A DNA stretch of 64,000 nt from Tomocerus qinae. Lineage: Eukaryota > Arthropoda > Collembola > Entomobryomorpha > Tomoceridae. Location: NCBI GenBank assembly GCA_020055645.1, contig CM034546.1, positions 34,162,001 to 34,226,000 of the forward strand. The letters run 5' to 3'. The position numbers and the translations under genes are program-made. Numbering within the stretch: the first letter of the stretch is position 1; each line of letters opens with the position of its first letter. Under the pieces are notes generated by a model that saw only the letters and a program-made list of their open reading frames with translations, searched no databases and had not been told where the DNA came from. Positions 22,775 to 35,160 of this stretch are shown here, in pieces.

Positions 22775-23545
22775 ATCCGATTTTGATACGACTAAGCTCA
22801 TTAGTTTCCCAAAAGGATTCTCTTTAAATAGATAGGAAGTGCTTTTTGATACCTAGCGGGAAGATGGATCTGGTGCGGGGGACGATCTAAGTGATGACTC
22901 TGTGCTAATAATTAAAAAGTAAATGAACTTACAATTTCATCGCCTTCCTCCTCAGAGATTATGCCGTGTTGAATCAAGTGTAACAACACATCTGTCAAAT
23001 CCGATAGATTTTTTGCCAAAAAAACAAGATTTTGTCGAATTTCGTTTTCCATTGTATTGATTGAAGATAAATATATTTGAAACACGTTCAGAAAATTTAA
23101 AAAACAGCGTAAGTAGATCAACGGCGTGCAAACTCTAAAATGGCTGAAGCTCAATGTTTGATGAAATGGCATTTGTGAGTAGTGGGCGTCGTTGTTGGAG
23201 AATGATAACAATTGGGAGTATGAGTATATAATTCTCCCTTTACATTGTGATGGAATCGTTGCAATGTATTTATTGCATGATAAATATTACTGCCACCTCA
23301 ATTGTCGTAAATACAATCGTTATCAATTTGCTGATAAAGTAGGGTTTTGGTTTGCCCATCATACTTTGATTATAACCACTTGGGAAAATATATACGTTTA
23401 GAAAAGTGGGAACTTTCCAGATAATTAAAAAGTTTTGTTTAAAACCTAAACTGAGATGTAATTTGATTTATCTTAAATTACATAACCTTTTAGAGCACTC
23501 AATTAGTCTCTGTTCTATTCTATATAATAAGATGTAGTTTAGATG
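22775..23545 (-). repeat. CARD-exon module A (promoter plus first exon)
   Basis: This is similar along its length to module C (56525-57550, same orientation) and module B (42475-43540, inverted). The shared part covers the 5' region, the 40-codon exon and its donor site, and stops about 150 bp into the downstream intron. Shared landmarks include GCGTAAGTAGATCAACGGCG upstream of the exon. Conservation of the upstream part suggests that it holds a promoter. Confidence 0.75.
22933..23052 (-). CDS. First exon encoding CARD helices 1-3 (40 aa), intact copy A
   Basis: ATG at 23052 opens a 40-codon exon ending at a strong donor (ATT|GTAAGTTC), phase 0. The product contains RQNLVFLAKNLSDL, TDVLLHLIQHG and IISEEEGDEI. 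These have the layout of the first three CARD helices (for example in Apaf-1, where a similar SEEE turn follows the third helix). The main exon at 9305 starts in phase 0 with the remaining helices (KLLSTLQKKDW, FLEILRK). I infer that this exon splices to 9305 over an intron of about 13.6 kb on the same strand. An in-frame open stretch continues upstream to 23211, so an earlier start cannot be excluded. Alternatives are that the module is an orphan first exon or joins another gene copy. Confidence 0.65.
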
Positions 23546-24941
23546 TAGTAATAAGATGTAATAAGTATATCATCGATTAAAATTACTTTCGTAATATTTA
23601 TATTTAACTCTATTTATTACAGATACCGCAATCGTAAAGTCTTTGAGATAACAAGGTAAACATTACAAATTACAATTATTTACAAAAGAAAGTCGTAAGA
23701 TAAATAGCTACAATAAAAAAACATTTATTTCTAATAATTAATACATTATTTTGAGTCCGTCACATATCTACAGTTTTTGAATTGTTACCACTTTTGCCAT
23801 CGTAATACATTTCTCTTTTGAAGTTGTTTTATGGGAAAAAACTAACAATTTCTTTAATTTTTGAAACAAATAAATCCAATATGAATAATTTTTATTTTTT
23901 TACTCCAAAGAGATGTAAGTGAAGACGTGCTCCAGAAAACTGGTTTCCACCAACCAGTTTATTCCAACTGTTTTCCCCTGATATTTCGATTGGAGAACTG
24001 GTTGGGGAAAATCAGTTTTTTGGAGCATTAAATATAGATGGAACAATTAACAAAGTTGAATAAGTTGAATAAATTTATATCACCTTTTCCATTTATGTCT
24101 TATCTTATCCCACAATATAATTGTAAAATGCAAATTCATATTCTTATATAAGTCCGCCAGTGTCATTAATCAACAATTGGCAAATAATACTAACGCCTTT
24201 TTTACAATAAGTGGGATTTACAATGCCTATGTCTATTTTGTCAAAAGTGAGCATATATGCTTTGAACATCAAAGTCATTCTATTAATGGAAACATTTTCA
24301 TAATGTTTGCAACTTATTTTATTCATTTAGTGGTAATGTACCAAAAGGAACACATTTAAAATTATGATTATTCATAGACATAATTAGTGATATCAACAAC
24401 ATGTTAGCTATTACTAATTTGCGGTCACTGATAATACCATGATTTTATTTTAAAGGCCACATCCATGAGTATTGACTGGCCCATCTGACTTTAACGCCTA
24501 AGCTATCAGCAGCGGTATGCACCCAACTCGGATCTTTAATAATTTTGTCCAACTACAAAAACAATATCAGCCTTTTCACCGTTTTAATTTAAAGTATATA
24601 CACACAAGTTACATGTGACAAAAATCGTAATGTATGAGGAAAGACGTATAATTATAATTCAGATACAGATAATTAAATGCAGTATAAGCGGAAATTTATT
24701 TATTTAATACGGCAATAAGTTTATTTAAAAATTTAATACTAAATGGCAAAAAGCTTGCTTAAAATTGAAAAAACCATGCAAAGAATTAATTATTAGATTG
24801 CAAAAATAACAAAAAATATGTCGAGGGAAATGCCAGTATATAGTGCAAAAAAACAAATCATCAAAAGACAATATTAAATTCTAAATATTCTTACAATTTG
24901 AAAGAACAATCAGACTTTTTTACTGTTACATCATAATGACC
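23546..24941. other. Noncoding stretch with short repeats
   Basis: No gene is seen. A small inverted-repeat unit at 23928-24027 has ends TGCTCCAGAAAACTGG and TTTTTTGGAGCA. The segment 24606-24692 (TACATGTGACAAAAATCGTA and following) recurs at 38877-38962 in direct orientation. Confidence 0.45.
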
Positions 24942-25662
24942 AAGGACGTATTTAGGGGGGTGCTAGGGTGCTTAAGCACCCCCTAAATATTTTGAAAGCA
25001 CACTAGATATTATCGCGTTTTCACCACTTATGTAATATTTAAGTATTTAATTCCAAATTGAAGGAAACATATATTTTCGTTTTCATATGACACAATAACA
25101 TATATTTTATTTTCGAGCATTTTCGAATATGTTTAAACATTTTCGAATCGTTTTTTCCCTGTATTGAACCTTAGGATCTGAGATTACCTTATATTATATT
25201 GTTACAAAATGGAAATGTGCTTAGCAATTGACCACTTCTGAAATGAGGGCCGAACTGGGTGGGTGATGACAGATAAATCACATATTTAGAAGTGTGCTGC
25301 CCCCAGCCCAATAATCTTGATATCAAATGGATTTTTTTGACAAAGATTAAAAATCATAAATTTTTTCGTTCTTCTATGTTTCTTCTTTTTCACTAATATA
25401 ATGATGCAAGGTCGAACTGAGGGATGGGATGACCAAAATCAAAGAAAAGGGGCATTTTTTCTCACAATTACAAAAAATTTCGCTCCTTTTTTAACTCATT
25501 TCCGTCAAAAAAGTCCAATTTTCGCGTTATTGGAATTAGCCCCTTCCGAAACTCCGTTCTGTTTACGTGCTTGTAATGATGGTCGTTCTAATTGCTTGAT
25601 TTATCTAATACTCATTTTTAGAAATTAGCACCCCCTAGATCCAATTTCTAGATACGCCCTTG
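24942..25662. mobile_element. hAT-type nonautonomous element
   Basis: The ends are CAAGGACGTATTTAGG and the complement of CAAGGGCGTATCTAGA. Flanks ATAATGAC and ATAGGGAC match at 6 of 8 positions, fitting a decayed 8-bp TSD. A similar start occurs near 18520. The interior shares the TTTTCTCACAATTACAAAAA region with the GCGCGAAGCGCG family. It abuts or interrupts the LINE remnant that follows. Confidence 0.65.
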
Positions 25663-27705
25663 ATAGGGACATACAACATACCGCATAGTGTATACAATAA
25701 TGACGGAGCCAAAACACTAATAACAACTCAAGACAGTGGACTGAACCCTAGAGGAAGAAAGATAATCTCAATTTGCGAAGAGGACGATCTATTTATTTGT
25801 AATGGCTGTACGGACGGCGACTCAGAAGTGCAAACACATATTACAAAAAATAGCAGCAGTGTAATTGATTTGGAAATTGTTTCCTCGCAGTTAATATCCT
25901 CCAATAAGATTCACGACTTTTGCATTAAGGACAGCATTCATTCAAAGCACTGCGCAATTGAAATGAGTTTAAATGTTTGTCGGCCAAACGAAAATGAGGT
26001 GCAACCGTTGGAAATTCCAGTAATTCGTTGGGACATAAAGAAAAAAGAAGAATTCACATCGACACTACAAGTTATCTTTGAAGAAATGCAGAACGATAAT
26101 CTAGAGTCCATGAAAATGACAAAGATGTGCCAACTTATATACAAAGCTGCTAATCTTTGCGAGTTAAAGACGGAGAGAAGAATTGGTTCACAGCAGAAAT
26201 TAATGTCACCTAAATGGTTTGATCATGAATGTAAACAAGCCAAATCAGATCTAAGGAAGAAGCTAAGATTTTTAAGAAAACAAAACCCAACAACCAACAA
26301 AATTGGGTATAGGGAATTCGTTAAAGCCTACCTGGACAGTAAGAAACACTTTGAAACCGTCATCAATATCGAAAAGGTTGAATACTATCAAGAAATACAA
26401 AACAAAATTCTAGAAAACCATAATTCCGAATTCTGGGAAGCCATAAAAATATTTAGGAACTCTAAACATTACGTTACTAATGACATCACGCTTGATGCAT
26501 GGCATGACCACTATCAAAAAATATTCAGTAATGACTGATATAACTCCTGTCGAGTGTGAACCAGAAGTGACAGATGAAGAATTAGATCAGCCATTTAATA
26601 TGTTCTAACTCAACCTAGCAATAAATAAATTGTCAACAAATAAAGCACCAGGAATAGACGGGATACCCAATGAAGTGCTGAAAAACTTACCACTGAATGC
26701 AAAAACAGAACTGTTAGCTGTATTCAATGAAATGTTTGAAGACCCTGCAAAAATAGCCAGCGACTGGACAAAAATTACCATAGTACCGTTACATAAAAAA
26801 GGGAATACAGAGGATCCGCGAAATTATAGACCGATCTCGCTTGTTAACCCTACATTGAAACTATTTACATCTCTACTTGCAAGCCGTCTAAACTCATGGT
26901 GCAAAAAGAAAAACACAATATCGGAATTCCAAGCAGGTTACAAACAACGAAATGGAACCATTGATCAAGTGTTCATTCTTAACTGTCTAGTGCAATATTG
27001 TCTTCGATTACGGAAAAAAAGTATACGCTCTCTTCGTGGACTTAAGCCAAGGGTTCGACTCCGTGGAGCAACAATTGCTGTGGAGTAAGCTAACAAAAGC
27101 GGGTATTAGTAAGAAATTCATAAAAGTAATACAAATAATATACTCTTCAGTTAAAGCATGCATTCGTACCGATAAAGGTTTCTCTAACACTTTCAAAATT
27201 GAAAGATCAGTTTTACAGGGAGAGACGTTGTCAACAAAACTATTTATAATATTTTTGGATGACATAGTCGACACAATCAACAAGACTAACATACCAGGTG
27301 TACAAATAGGAGACTTTACCATACATATATTGCTATATTGTGATGATATCTGCATAACAGCTGACACTCCTGCAAATCTACAAAAGAAAGTAAACATACT
27401 TAGTGAATATTTAAACCGTAACAAATTAAACATTAATCTTAGTAAAACAAAAATTATTGTATTTAGAAGAGGAGGTCAAGTTTGTAATTTGGGTTTTCTA
27501 TGAAAATAAGCAAATTGAAATTGTAAATAGTTACGTGTATCTTGGTATTCCCTTTTCGCACACGGGTAAATTTCGTATCGCAGCTGATCACTTTAATGGA
27601 AGGGGAAATATTGCAACAAAAGACATCACTATTTGCACAATCAAAACTAAACGCAATTGTGTGAGTTGGGTGACATTAAATTACACTAAGTTAGGGATAA
27701 AATAA
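25663..27705 (+). pseudogene. Broken LINE: endonuclease C-terminus plus reverse transcriptase
   Basis: The frame 25660-26538 carries the end of an EEP (AP-like) endonuclease, with SSVIDLEIVSS and the late motif DSIHSKHCAIEM. RT follows: KAPGIDGIPNEVL and NYRPISLVNPTLKL at 26630-27088, then a frame change to 27036-27503 with VDLSQGFDSV, SVLQGETLS and a YCDD core (in LLYCDDICITA) where YADD is expected. A further shift precedes the YLGIPFS region (27457-27705). At least two frameshifts and an in-frame stop between endonuclease and RT make it dead. It is related to the LINE at 3743-6034. The true ends were not located. Confidence 0.9.
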
Positions 27706-28689
27706 TTATGTATTATATTATTGACTGATTGTTTCTTAAACTTACAATTTATTCTTCCTACTCTAAAAACGATTGTAACCATTGCAAAATTTTTATGTGA
27801 TTGATAATGATCAATAAACACCTACCTATATTAATATTGACTATCAAAATAAATACACAATGAAAATATATTAATATGGATTACTAAAATGAAAGCAAAC
27901 TTGAAACAGATTCATAATTTTACTTTTGTAGTTAATTTTCCGTTTTTGTTATTTTACTATGTAGTTTCAGTTTTACTAGAAGCGGCATGATATATTTTAT
28001 ACTATTAGGCTAACAATTTATAGGAAACGCCTTTGAACTTTTAATGTCCATTTCATGCCCAATTTTCACTTTGACTATCAAAATGAAGACAAAGTGAGCG
28101 TGCGGTATCTCAGCAACCTATGCACCGATCTACCCCAAAATCAATAGGGATCGTCAGTGGTCCATAGGCATTGTTTTTGCTAGGTTTGGTCAATATCCAT
28201 CATTGTGTTCGAAAGTTATCGTGGTGACGGACGTACGGACAGACTGTGCGGTTTTATAAGCTCGCTTCCTCAGGCGAGCTAAAACTAAAGACAACTTTAA
28301 TTTTTGCAATTTAAATTGTACGCTAATTTTGAACCAGATGTTATATTAAAAAGCACGCTCAGACTTTGGTCATTTTGTATTTTTGCGTTCGTGCGTGTGC
28401 GCGTGCGTGCGTGCGTCAATTACGTGCTACATAATGCACGTAATTGTATTTATTTTATTGTGTGACGCAGGGCCGGTGAGGTTTCAATGAAGGCATACAA
28501 TATTATACAACTGTTGTTAATGGGCTCAAAATATACAACATTGGGTACTAAAGCACCTATCTTGTTTAAAATTAAGTTAAACAGGCAAACGCTATTTTGA
28601 TGCCTCTTTTACTAACTTTAAATGTCATTCCCGAATTTTTAAGAACGGGCAAAAACATTTTTGTGACACAAAATATACTAAAATAGAAT
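27706..28689. other. Noncoding stretch with TE-like 3' sequence
   Basis: No gene. A segment near 28080-28280 (GTTATCGTGGTGACGGACGT and GCGAGCTTATAAAAC complement) looks like part of an old interspersed repeat. A GTGCGTGC-type microsatellite lies at 28389-28416. Confidence 0.4.
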
Positions 28690-28990
28690 AGAGCCTGTTA
28701 GATTGAGACGTTTTGGGTAGTTACTGGTTGGGTTGAGACGGTTTGGGAAGATACTGGTTTGGGCTTACACGGTTTGGGGTGAGATGGTTTGTATTTCGAC
28801 GGTTTAGATTGAGAAGGTTTGGGTTGAGACGGTTTGCATTGAGAAGGTTTGGGTTGAGACGGTTTAGGTTGAGACGGTTTGAGTCGAGAATTTTTGGATT
28901 AAGACTGTTTGGAATGAGGCGATTTGGATTGAGAATGTTTGGGTTGAAACAGTTTTAATTGAGACGGTTTGGGTTGAGACGGTTTAGGAA
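28690..28990. repeat. 15-bp minisatellite
   Basis: Degenerate tandem units of GAGACGGTTTGGGTT, about 20 copies. Because 15 is a multiple of 3, the plus strand reads as a short RRFGL-type repeat (28743-28958). This looks like an artefact of the tandem repeat rather than a gene. Confidence 0.85.
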
Positions 28991-29065
28991 AATAGTAAAT
29001 TCACAACTTTTGCTGTTAGTTGGAGAATTATAAGCTAGATCATTAAAAGCTTAATTTAAAAAAAT

Positions 29066-29538
29066 CATAAATCACCCCGAGGGGGGATGTTTATTTTTGT
29101 TAACTACATTTCATTACAACAAACAATACACTGAATACACACGTCCATGTCCATGGGCAACCGGCATTCTGACTATCATATTGCTTCTTAACTTTTTTGC
29201 AGCAAAAGAATTTAACACAAAAACCAATAGAACTACAAAAGACTTTAAATAGGGGAAAAGATGCTCCAAAACCCACAGCATTCGACTACGAAAGAATATT
29301 TTAAACTTTTTTCTGTAGTTGCGATTAAATGCCAAATTCCGCACGAAAACGATTAAATCTCCAGATGGGACGTTTATATCTCTAGACTACATGATTACGA
29401 TTTACATGACTCTGAATTTGGATACCTAAACACTCAATGTACTCTGTTTAACAACAAGAATATATGAACAATCATGGATGGTTATGGTTCCATATGTATG
29501 GACTTTGAAATAATCATTCCCCCTTGGGGTGATTTATG
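29066..29538. mobile_element. TIR element carrying the 3286-type arm
   Basis: Termini CATAAATCACCCCGAGGGGG and the complement of CATAAATCACCCCAAGGGGG are inverted repeats. The interior 29150-29350 matches one arm of the foldback at 3236-3690. It is noncoding. Confidence 0.6.
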
Positions 29539-30551
29539 GAAATCATATAAAATTTTATTCAGTTTTTCAAATTAGCTGCAATTCTATTGGCTTAAAACAA
29601 TTTGAATCCACCAATGAGAAGAGACTTTGACTGCGGTTTTTATGATAGCCATATCCTCTAGTCGTGATCACAACAGTAATTTATACTCCTATACAGTCTC
29701 ACTATTTCTGTGGTACTTATTATTAGTATCCCAAGCCAAAAAGAAACAATCAAATAAATTGCAAGATGTGTGGAATTTTTCGCTCTGTAGTAACGCATTT
29801 GTTTAATATCAACTCTCTTACAAGGTGGAGACATAGAGGGGGTTTCCTAGATTTTTGCACCCAATTTCTATTCTCCTTACTACCACAGACAGGTAGTCAC
29901 CCAAACCAAATAACCATGGTTACTTTCGGCTTGGGTGCTTACTTCTCTGTGGCAGTATAGGTAAAATATTCGAATTGGGTGCATACTTGGGGAATATCCC
30001 TCCTTCACTTCAATATATGTCTTCTCCTTGTGATGGAGGCATATTGGCCCATTGTCTAAAACATTTGGATGGCGTGATTAGTAACACAATACTATGGAAA
30101 TAAACCAATTATTGGTCTCTGTCTCTGCATTGTTCTCGAGAAATCATTTTCTATTAGTTACTTTGGGATACTAATATATCTTGCAAATATGGCAAAAAAT
30201 TATTTTTTTCGTTCGTTTTGGTGCCCCCCACAGCTTGATGCCCGGTGCCGTCGCCCCGGTCGCCCCCGAATTACCCGGCCCTGTGTGTGAGTAAAAATAT
30301 TGTAAATTGGCAAGAAATTTGGTTAAAATTTTTTTATTCTTAAATATTTATGTAAGCCTTTTTAAAAATCAAAACATGTTCATTGTAAAGGTAATTTTTT
30401 ATAGCCCAAGATTAATAAAATTTACTAACATATTTATATTTTTGAAATCCTAGAAGCATGAATCGGCTAAATACAAAGTCTGCACAATCTCAAGTTAGTT
30501 TTGAAAACGTTTATTTAAAGAAAATTCCGGCGTCGGATCATTACGTATAAT
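29539..30551. other. Noncoding stretch
   Basis: It contains a second copy of the TTACAAGGTGGAGACATAGA repeat at about 29819-29870. No gene is seen. Confidence 0.4.
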
Positions 30552-30880
30552 ACCTCGGCACACACACACAAACATGAGTGTTTGTGTTCAAAAATGTGTG
30601 CACTGCACACACGCCTACAATATGTTCATTGTGTGGCGTGTGTGTGGGAAAAATTTCGTATATCAATTCAGTGGTGTTTTAGGGTAGGGCTAATGTCAAT
30701 TTACCAATTGTGTTGTGTGTGTGTGGGTAGGATAATTTTTAAGTAACAAATTGTGTGGTGTGTGTGTAGGGCAAAAATATCAACCAATTGTGTTGTTGTG
30801 TCACACAACACAACACTTGTGTGTAGGAATATAATAACTTTAAGGAAGTATAACTTTAAACAATTGCCCTGTGTTTTGTA
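30552..30880. repeat. TG/CA-rich composite repeat, second copy (part 1)
   Basis: Matches 20420-20690. The copy is then interrupted until 32701, where the homology resumes. Confidence 0.7.
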
Positions 30881-31622
30881 GAGAATCTGGGTTTTGGACA
30901 TAAGTTTAACCTTTAAGACTATAGGAATAAATAGTAAGGCTCAGTTACAGCCAAGGGGATATTAGGTTAAACGTGGATTTGAAAATGTATTAGTAAACTC
31001 TGAGGATGAGCTTACTTAAAATAAACATAGTTTTAAGTGATAATGTTAAATAAACGATATTTGTAATGACATTTTGGTCATTGTGAATGCAAAGTGAGAG
31101 CTTTAAGGCCTGATTCTGATAGTATGTTTGATTTTGATCCTAGGTCAATGACAATGGAGCTAATTACTGTAATAGTTGAAGGTCGTTGGTGCAAATACGG
31201 CTGCAATGGTGTAGTTGCAACTATTATTACTGCAACTGTAGTTGCAACTATTTCAGCTGCAAGCTGAGCTTGCAGCTGAAATAGTTTAATTCTAATTTCT
31301 AATAATGATTGGGATTTCTGGGTCTTGTTTGGTTCCTGGGGTTGCTGTGGTGTCCTGTCTAGTGCTTCTTTTGGCAGTCAGCTGATGTCACTTGAGACTG
31401 CTGGGTGTAAGTGTTGGGGCTTTTCCTTGGCTTCCGAATTCGGTTCCTTGGAGAAAAGAGTTGGGCGCTGAGTTCAGTGCTCGGCTGAACACATGGCTTC
31501 TGAATTCCGTTCCACGTGTTGGGTCCTGCTCGGCTTCTGAATTCGGTACCTTGCAGAGTATATGAAGCGGTTGAATTCGGTCTTTTGTATTTGTCCTCGT
31601 CGTACCCGTTATCTTATTTGGT
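30881..31622. other. Noncoding insertion region with a perfect hairpin
   Basis: This DNA is absent from the first composite repeat copy. It contains a perfect 19-bp stem with a 3-nt loop at 31246-31286 (AACTATTTCAGCTGCAAGC and its complement). GGTTCCTTGGAG and TTCTGAATTC words recur imperfectly around 31430-31560. No gene. Confidence 0.5.
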
Positions 31623-32257
31623 CAGGGCATGAAAAACCCGGGGTTTTGGGTTATTGGGTGGGTTTTTGGGTAGCAAAATTAGCAAAAACCCGGGTTTATG
31701 GGTTTTTGCTATGAAATGGGGCAATTTGAAAACCCAAGGATTAGAGCAGAATACAAGAACTCTAGTTTAATATATCCGTTATTCCAATCCCTTATCAACG
31801 AATCACCGTAATAGGCAAATGATACAAGATACAAGTATTTATTTGTCAATCCAAAACTGAGATAAGCAAATTATGTTTATCTCAATTTAATGGAATATTT
31901 TCAATATTATAGTTTTCATGTTCTACAATATTAAGTCGCCTCCATACCTAAGCTAGTTGAGCTCTTTCTAATAACTACTTAATAACTTGCCAACCGAATA
32001 CATGATCTTGATCAATATACTTTTTAGTTTACAGTCAAATAACTATTAATCGAATCGACAAATCCACTTAAATTATAATAAAAGTTTTCTTCCAGATCGC
32101 CCAAATAAAGAATCAAAATAAATATATATTTTAAGTTTGAATGTGGAACAATAATAGTAGAAGTCCAGTGAACCACAGTAGATGGCGGATGCTACTGCAA
32201 AAACCCAAAAATGGCGGGTTTTTCCTGTAGGAAAAACCCTGCCTTTTTCATGCCCTG
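31623..32257. mobile_element. hAT-type MITE, CAGGGCATGAAAAA family
   Basis: The ends are CAGGGCATGAAAAACCC and the complement of CAGGGCATGAAAAAGG. An exact 8-bp TSD, TATTTGGT, lies at 31615-31622 and 32258-32265. A relative with similar ends lies at 51429-52074. It is noncoding. Confidence 0.9.
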
Positions 32258-34732
32258 TATTTGGTTAACAATTAGGGGGAATTTCTCTAGCCTTTTACTT
32301 ATTTGATCGTGGGCTTGCATTGTATTGAATGGTTATAATTCTTAAAATGGTTATCTGGCAATTTGTCGTATTGTGGGTTTGCTTAATGTAAATTGTTTGG
32401 ATATTGTTCAAAGCTCTTAGAAATTTTTTTATCGTATTTAATGTAATATTACTATGTTTAATGTATGTTTTATTATTAGTATGTAATATTATTATACGAA
32501 GTTATTTGGTATTCATTATTTATTATAAAAAGGACTCGTGTGAGGTTTGGTGATAACCCAATAGTGACGCTCTCCGTGTTGGGTTGCCTTTAACCACTAA
32601 GCATTTTAGCACAACAGCCAGGTTAAGAGCGAAAAATAGCCTTAAACCTTAAAAACAGTCGTTACAGTTTATCTGTGTGTATGTAGATTACTTGTTGTAA
32701 TGCAACTTTAATCAATTGCCCTGTGTTTATGTGTCGGTTTGTAGATTATTTAGGGAATGTGTAAATGTATAAACACTGCGCTACACATACACAAAGTGTA
32801 TAACTATATTAAGGATCTACAGTACACAGCATGCTCAGCACACTTACTAGATCGCACCAATCCATCCATATATATAATCGCAGAATCGATAAAATTTACG
32901 TGTCTATCTATCTATGTATGTACGGTTGGTAGGGTGTTCCGAAAATCAAAATGCACATGCTCAGTTTCTCTAAACCACCGAACAATGCATAGGGGCATGT
33001 ACCAACCTATCTATGTCTCTATGTATGTGTGGTAGGAGATCCTAGGGAACGTGCATATATTACGTAACGCAAAACCCCCTCGCCAATGTTTAACGGAAAT
33101 CGCAAGTGCTGACTGTAACACTTTTGGGTGCCTACTCCCCCAACAACTGCACACGTAATATATACAGGTTCCTTAAAAGCAAAATGCGCATACTCATACA
33201 TTTCCTCTAAACTAACGCAATGAGTTGTTTCATAAAACATTATAACATGAAAATAACAATACTAGGAAGTAGAAATTTATTTAAGTTGATTATTGGTGAT
33301 TGAGTGGAATTGATTTAGCAAAGGGGACATTTTGTAAACATGGGTTTTTCAAAATACAGGGAATTCCATTAATAAAGCTCAAGTACAGGTGATTGGGAAG
33401 TATCTATGACTACTATTTACTAATTTCGAGATATTGCGTATTAAAACCTTAATATCTCGAAATTGGAGATGAATATGAATAAACGCAGAATACCACACCT
33501 CAACCAGGTATTTCTGCGATTTGGGAGTCCAAATTTGTCATCCTAAGACCAGTATTCTCGAAGAAGTTTTAAGTTTGCCAAAAAAAGTTAAGGGCTAATT
33601 TGATAGTCGAACTCACCAGACGACTCGACTGCTACAATATATCGACAAACTTATTTAGCATTTTTTAATAGACCTGGTGTTACTTTTACTGTCCCCTAGA
33701 TTTCTTTCTACCAGTTTGAACACCTTTTATGTAGAATTGAATAACATTTTTGATTAACATAATAACTTTAGAGAAATACCGATTATTTTTTTGGAATTGT
33801 TTTTATTGTTGTGATGGGTGGCCTACTGAAATTCTCTTGAGTTCTAGGTTTGCCCCGCTTAGCTGGGTTCACTATAAAAGTATATTAATTTAAATATACT
33901 TTGTATTTACAAAGGTAACATAATAACCTAATGGGGTGTTTTCGAAATTGTTTTTATTACTGTGATGGGTGGCCTGCTGAATTTCTCTTGAGTGCTAGAT
34001 TTGCCCCTTAGCTGGGTTCACTAGTATAATGATATTGACCTTACAAGATATTGCCTGTCGAAGACAATCCAAATCCAAGTTGGCCTCTAACCTAGGCAAC
34101 TATATAAACAGTATAGGATCCCCTTATTGCATATGTGCGGTAAAATTTAAAAATTTGGTCATTTACATGTAATTATGAAATTTTTCAAATCGCAACGGCT
34201 TTTCAACTAATAACTTAATTGAAAAAAATAAAGAGACAAAAAATGTTCTTTATATTGTCATCTAAAAAGTGAAGTAGTTTTTTGACGATATTCCACTTTG
34301 TTCTCGTTTTACAGTCTCCAACAGATTTTGGAAGGCACATGAAATTTTAATGGGATCCTTAAAGGGTCATATTGAAAGTTAGTGTAAAACAAAAGCATTT
34401 GGCAGTTTGTACAAAGGTTTTGGCAGTTAGGCAATAAAGGAATGTAGCATTTATAAAAAGAAAGAGGCTATTTTTATAAAAGAAAGAAAATTCTTTATCT
34501 TGATAAAGATATATCCTTACATTGTCACTTTTTTGTTTTTTTTTATTTTTTGGTGATGTCTCTATTTGCAGTGCTGCAGGCAAATTAAGAATTTGATTTG
34601 TATGTTCCGGACCCATAATGTTGAATGTAGTCTTTCTGAATTAGTTGATTGCTGTTTACTAAACTAAATGTTTAGAATTATGCTATTTTTTCAATGTTAT
34701 AAATAAATAATTAAAAGGTAAAATTTGATCTA
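32258..34732. other. Rest of the split composite repeat, with inserted noncoding DNA
   Basis: 32701-32867 is almost identical to 20663-20829. In the first copy it joins directly to the 23-bp array, but here about 1.86 kb intervenes. That insert holds a tandem duplication of about 148 bp (33790-33885 and 33938-34035, sharing GTGATGGGTGGCCT). No gene is supported. Confidence 0.55.
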
Positions 34733-35160
34733 GTAAAATATAAATGGCTTGTGTAACAAAATATAAATGGCTTGCGTAATAAAATATAAATGGCTTGCGT
34801 AATAAAATATAAATGGCTTGCGTAATAAAATATAAATGGCTTGCGTAATAAAATATAAATGGCTTGCGTAATAAAATATAAACGGCTTGCGTAATAAAAT
34901 ATAAACGGCTTGCGTAATAAAATATAAATGACTTGCGTAATAAAATATAATTGGCTTGCGTAATAAAATATAAAAGGCTTGCGTAATAAAATATAAATGG
35001 CTTGCGTAATAAAATATAAATGGCTTGCGTAATAAAATATAAATGGCTTGTGTAATAAAATATAAATGGCTTGCGTAATAAAATATAAATGGCTTGCGTA
35101 ATAAAATATAAATGGCTTGCGTAATAAAATATGAATGGCTTGGTTAATAAAATATAAATA
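34733..35160. repeat. 23-bp minisatellite, second array, about 18 copies
   Basis: The unit and orientation are the same as at 20830-21369. Both arrays start with the same GTGTAAC variant unit and end with AATATAAAT followed by a TGCATTGTATCAA segment, so the arrays were copied together with their edges. Confidence 0.95.

Noticed and set aside
28389..28416. GTGCGTGC tract as a regulatory element
   Set aside because: It is a simple microsatellite with no gene nearby.
28743..28958. RRFGL repeat protein
   Set aside because: It follows a degenerate 15-bp tandem repeat whose period is a multiple of 3; no splice or start context supports a gene.
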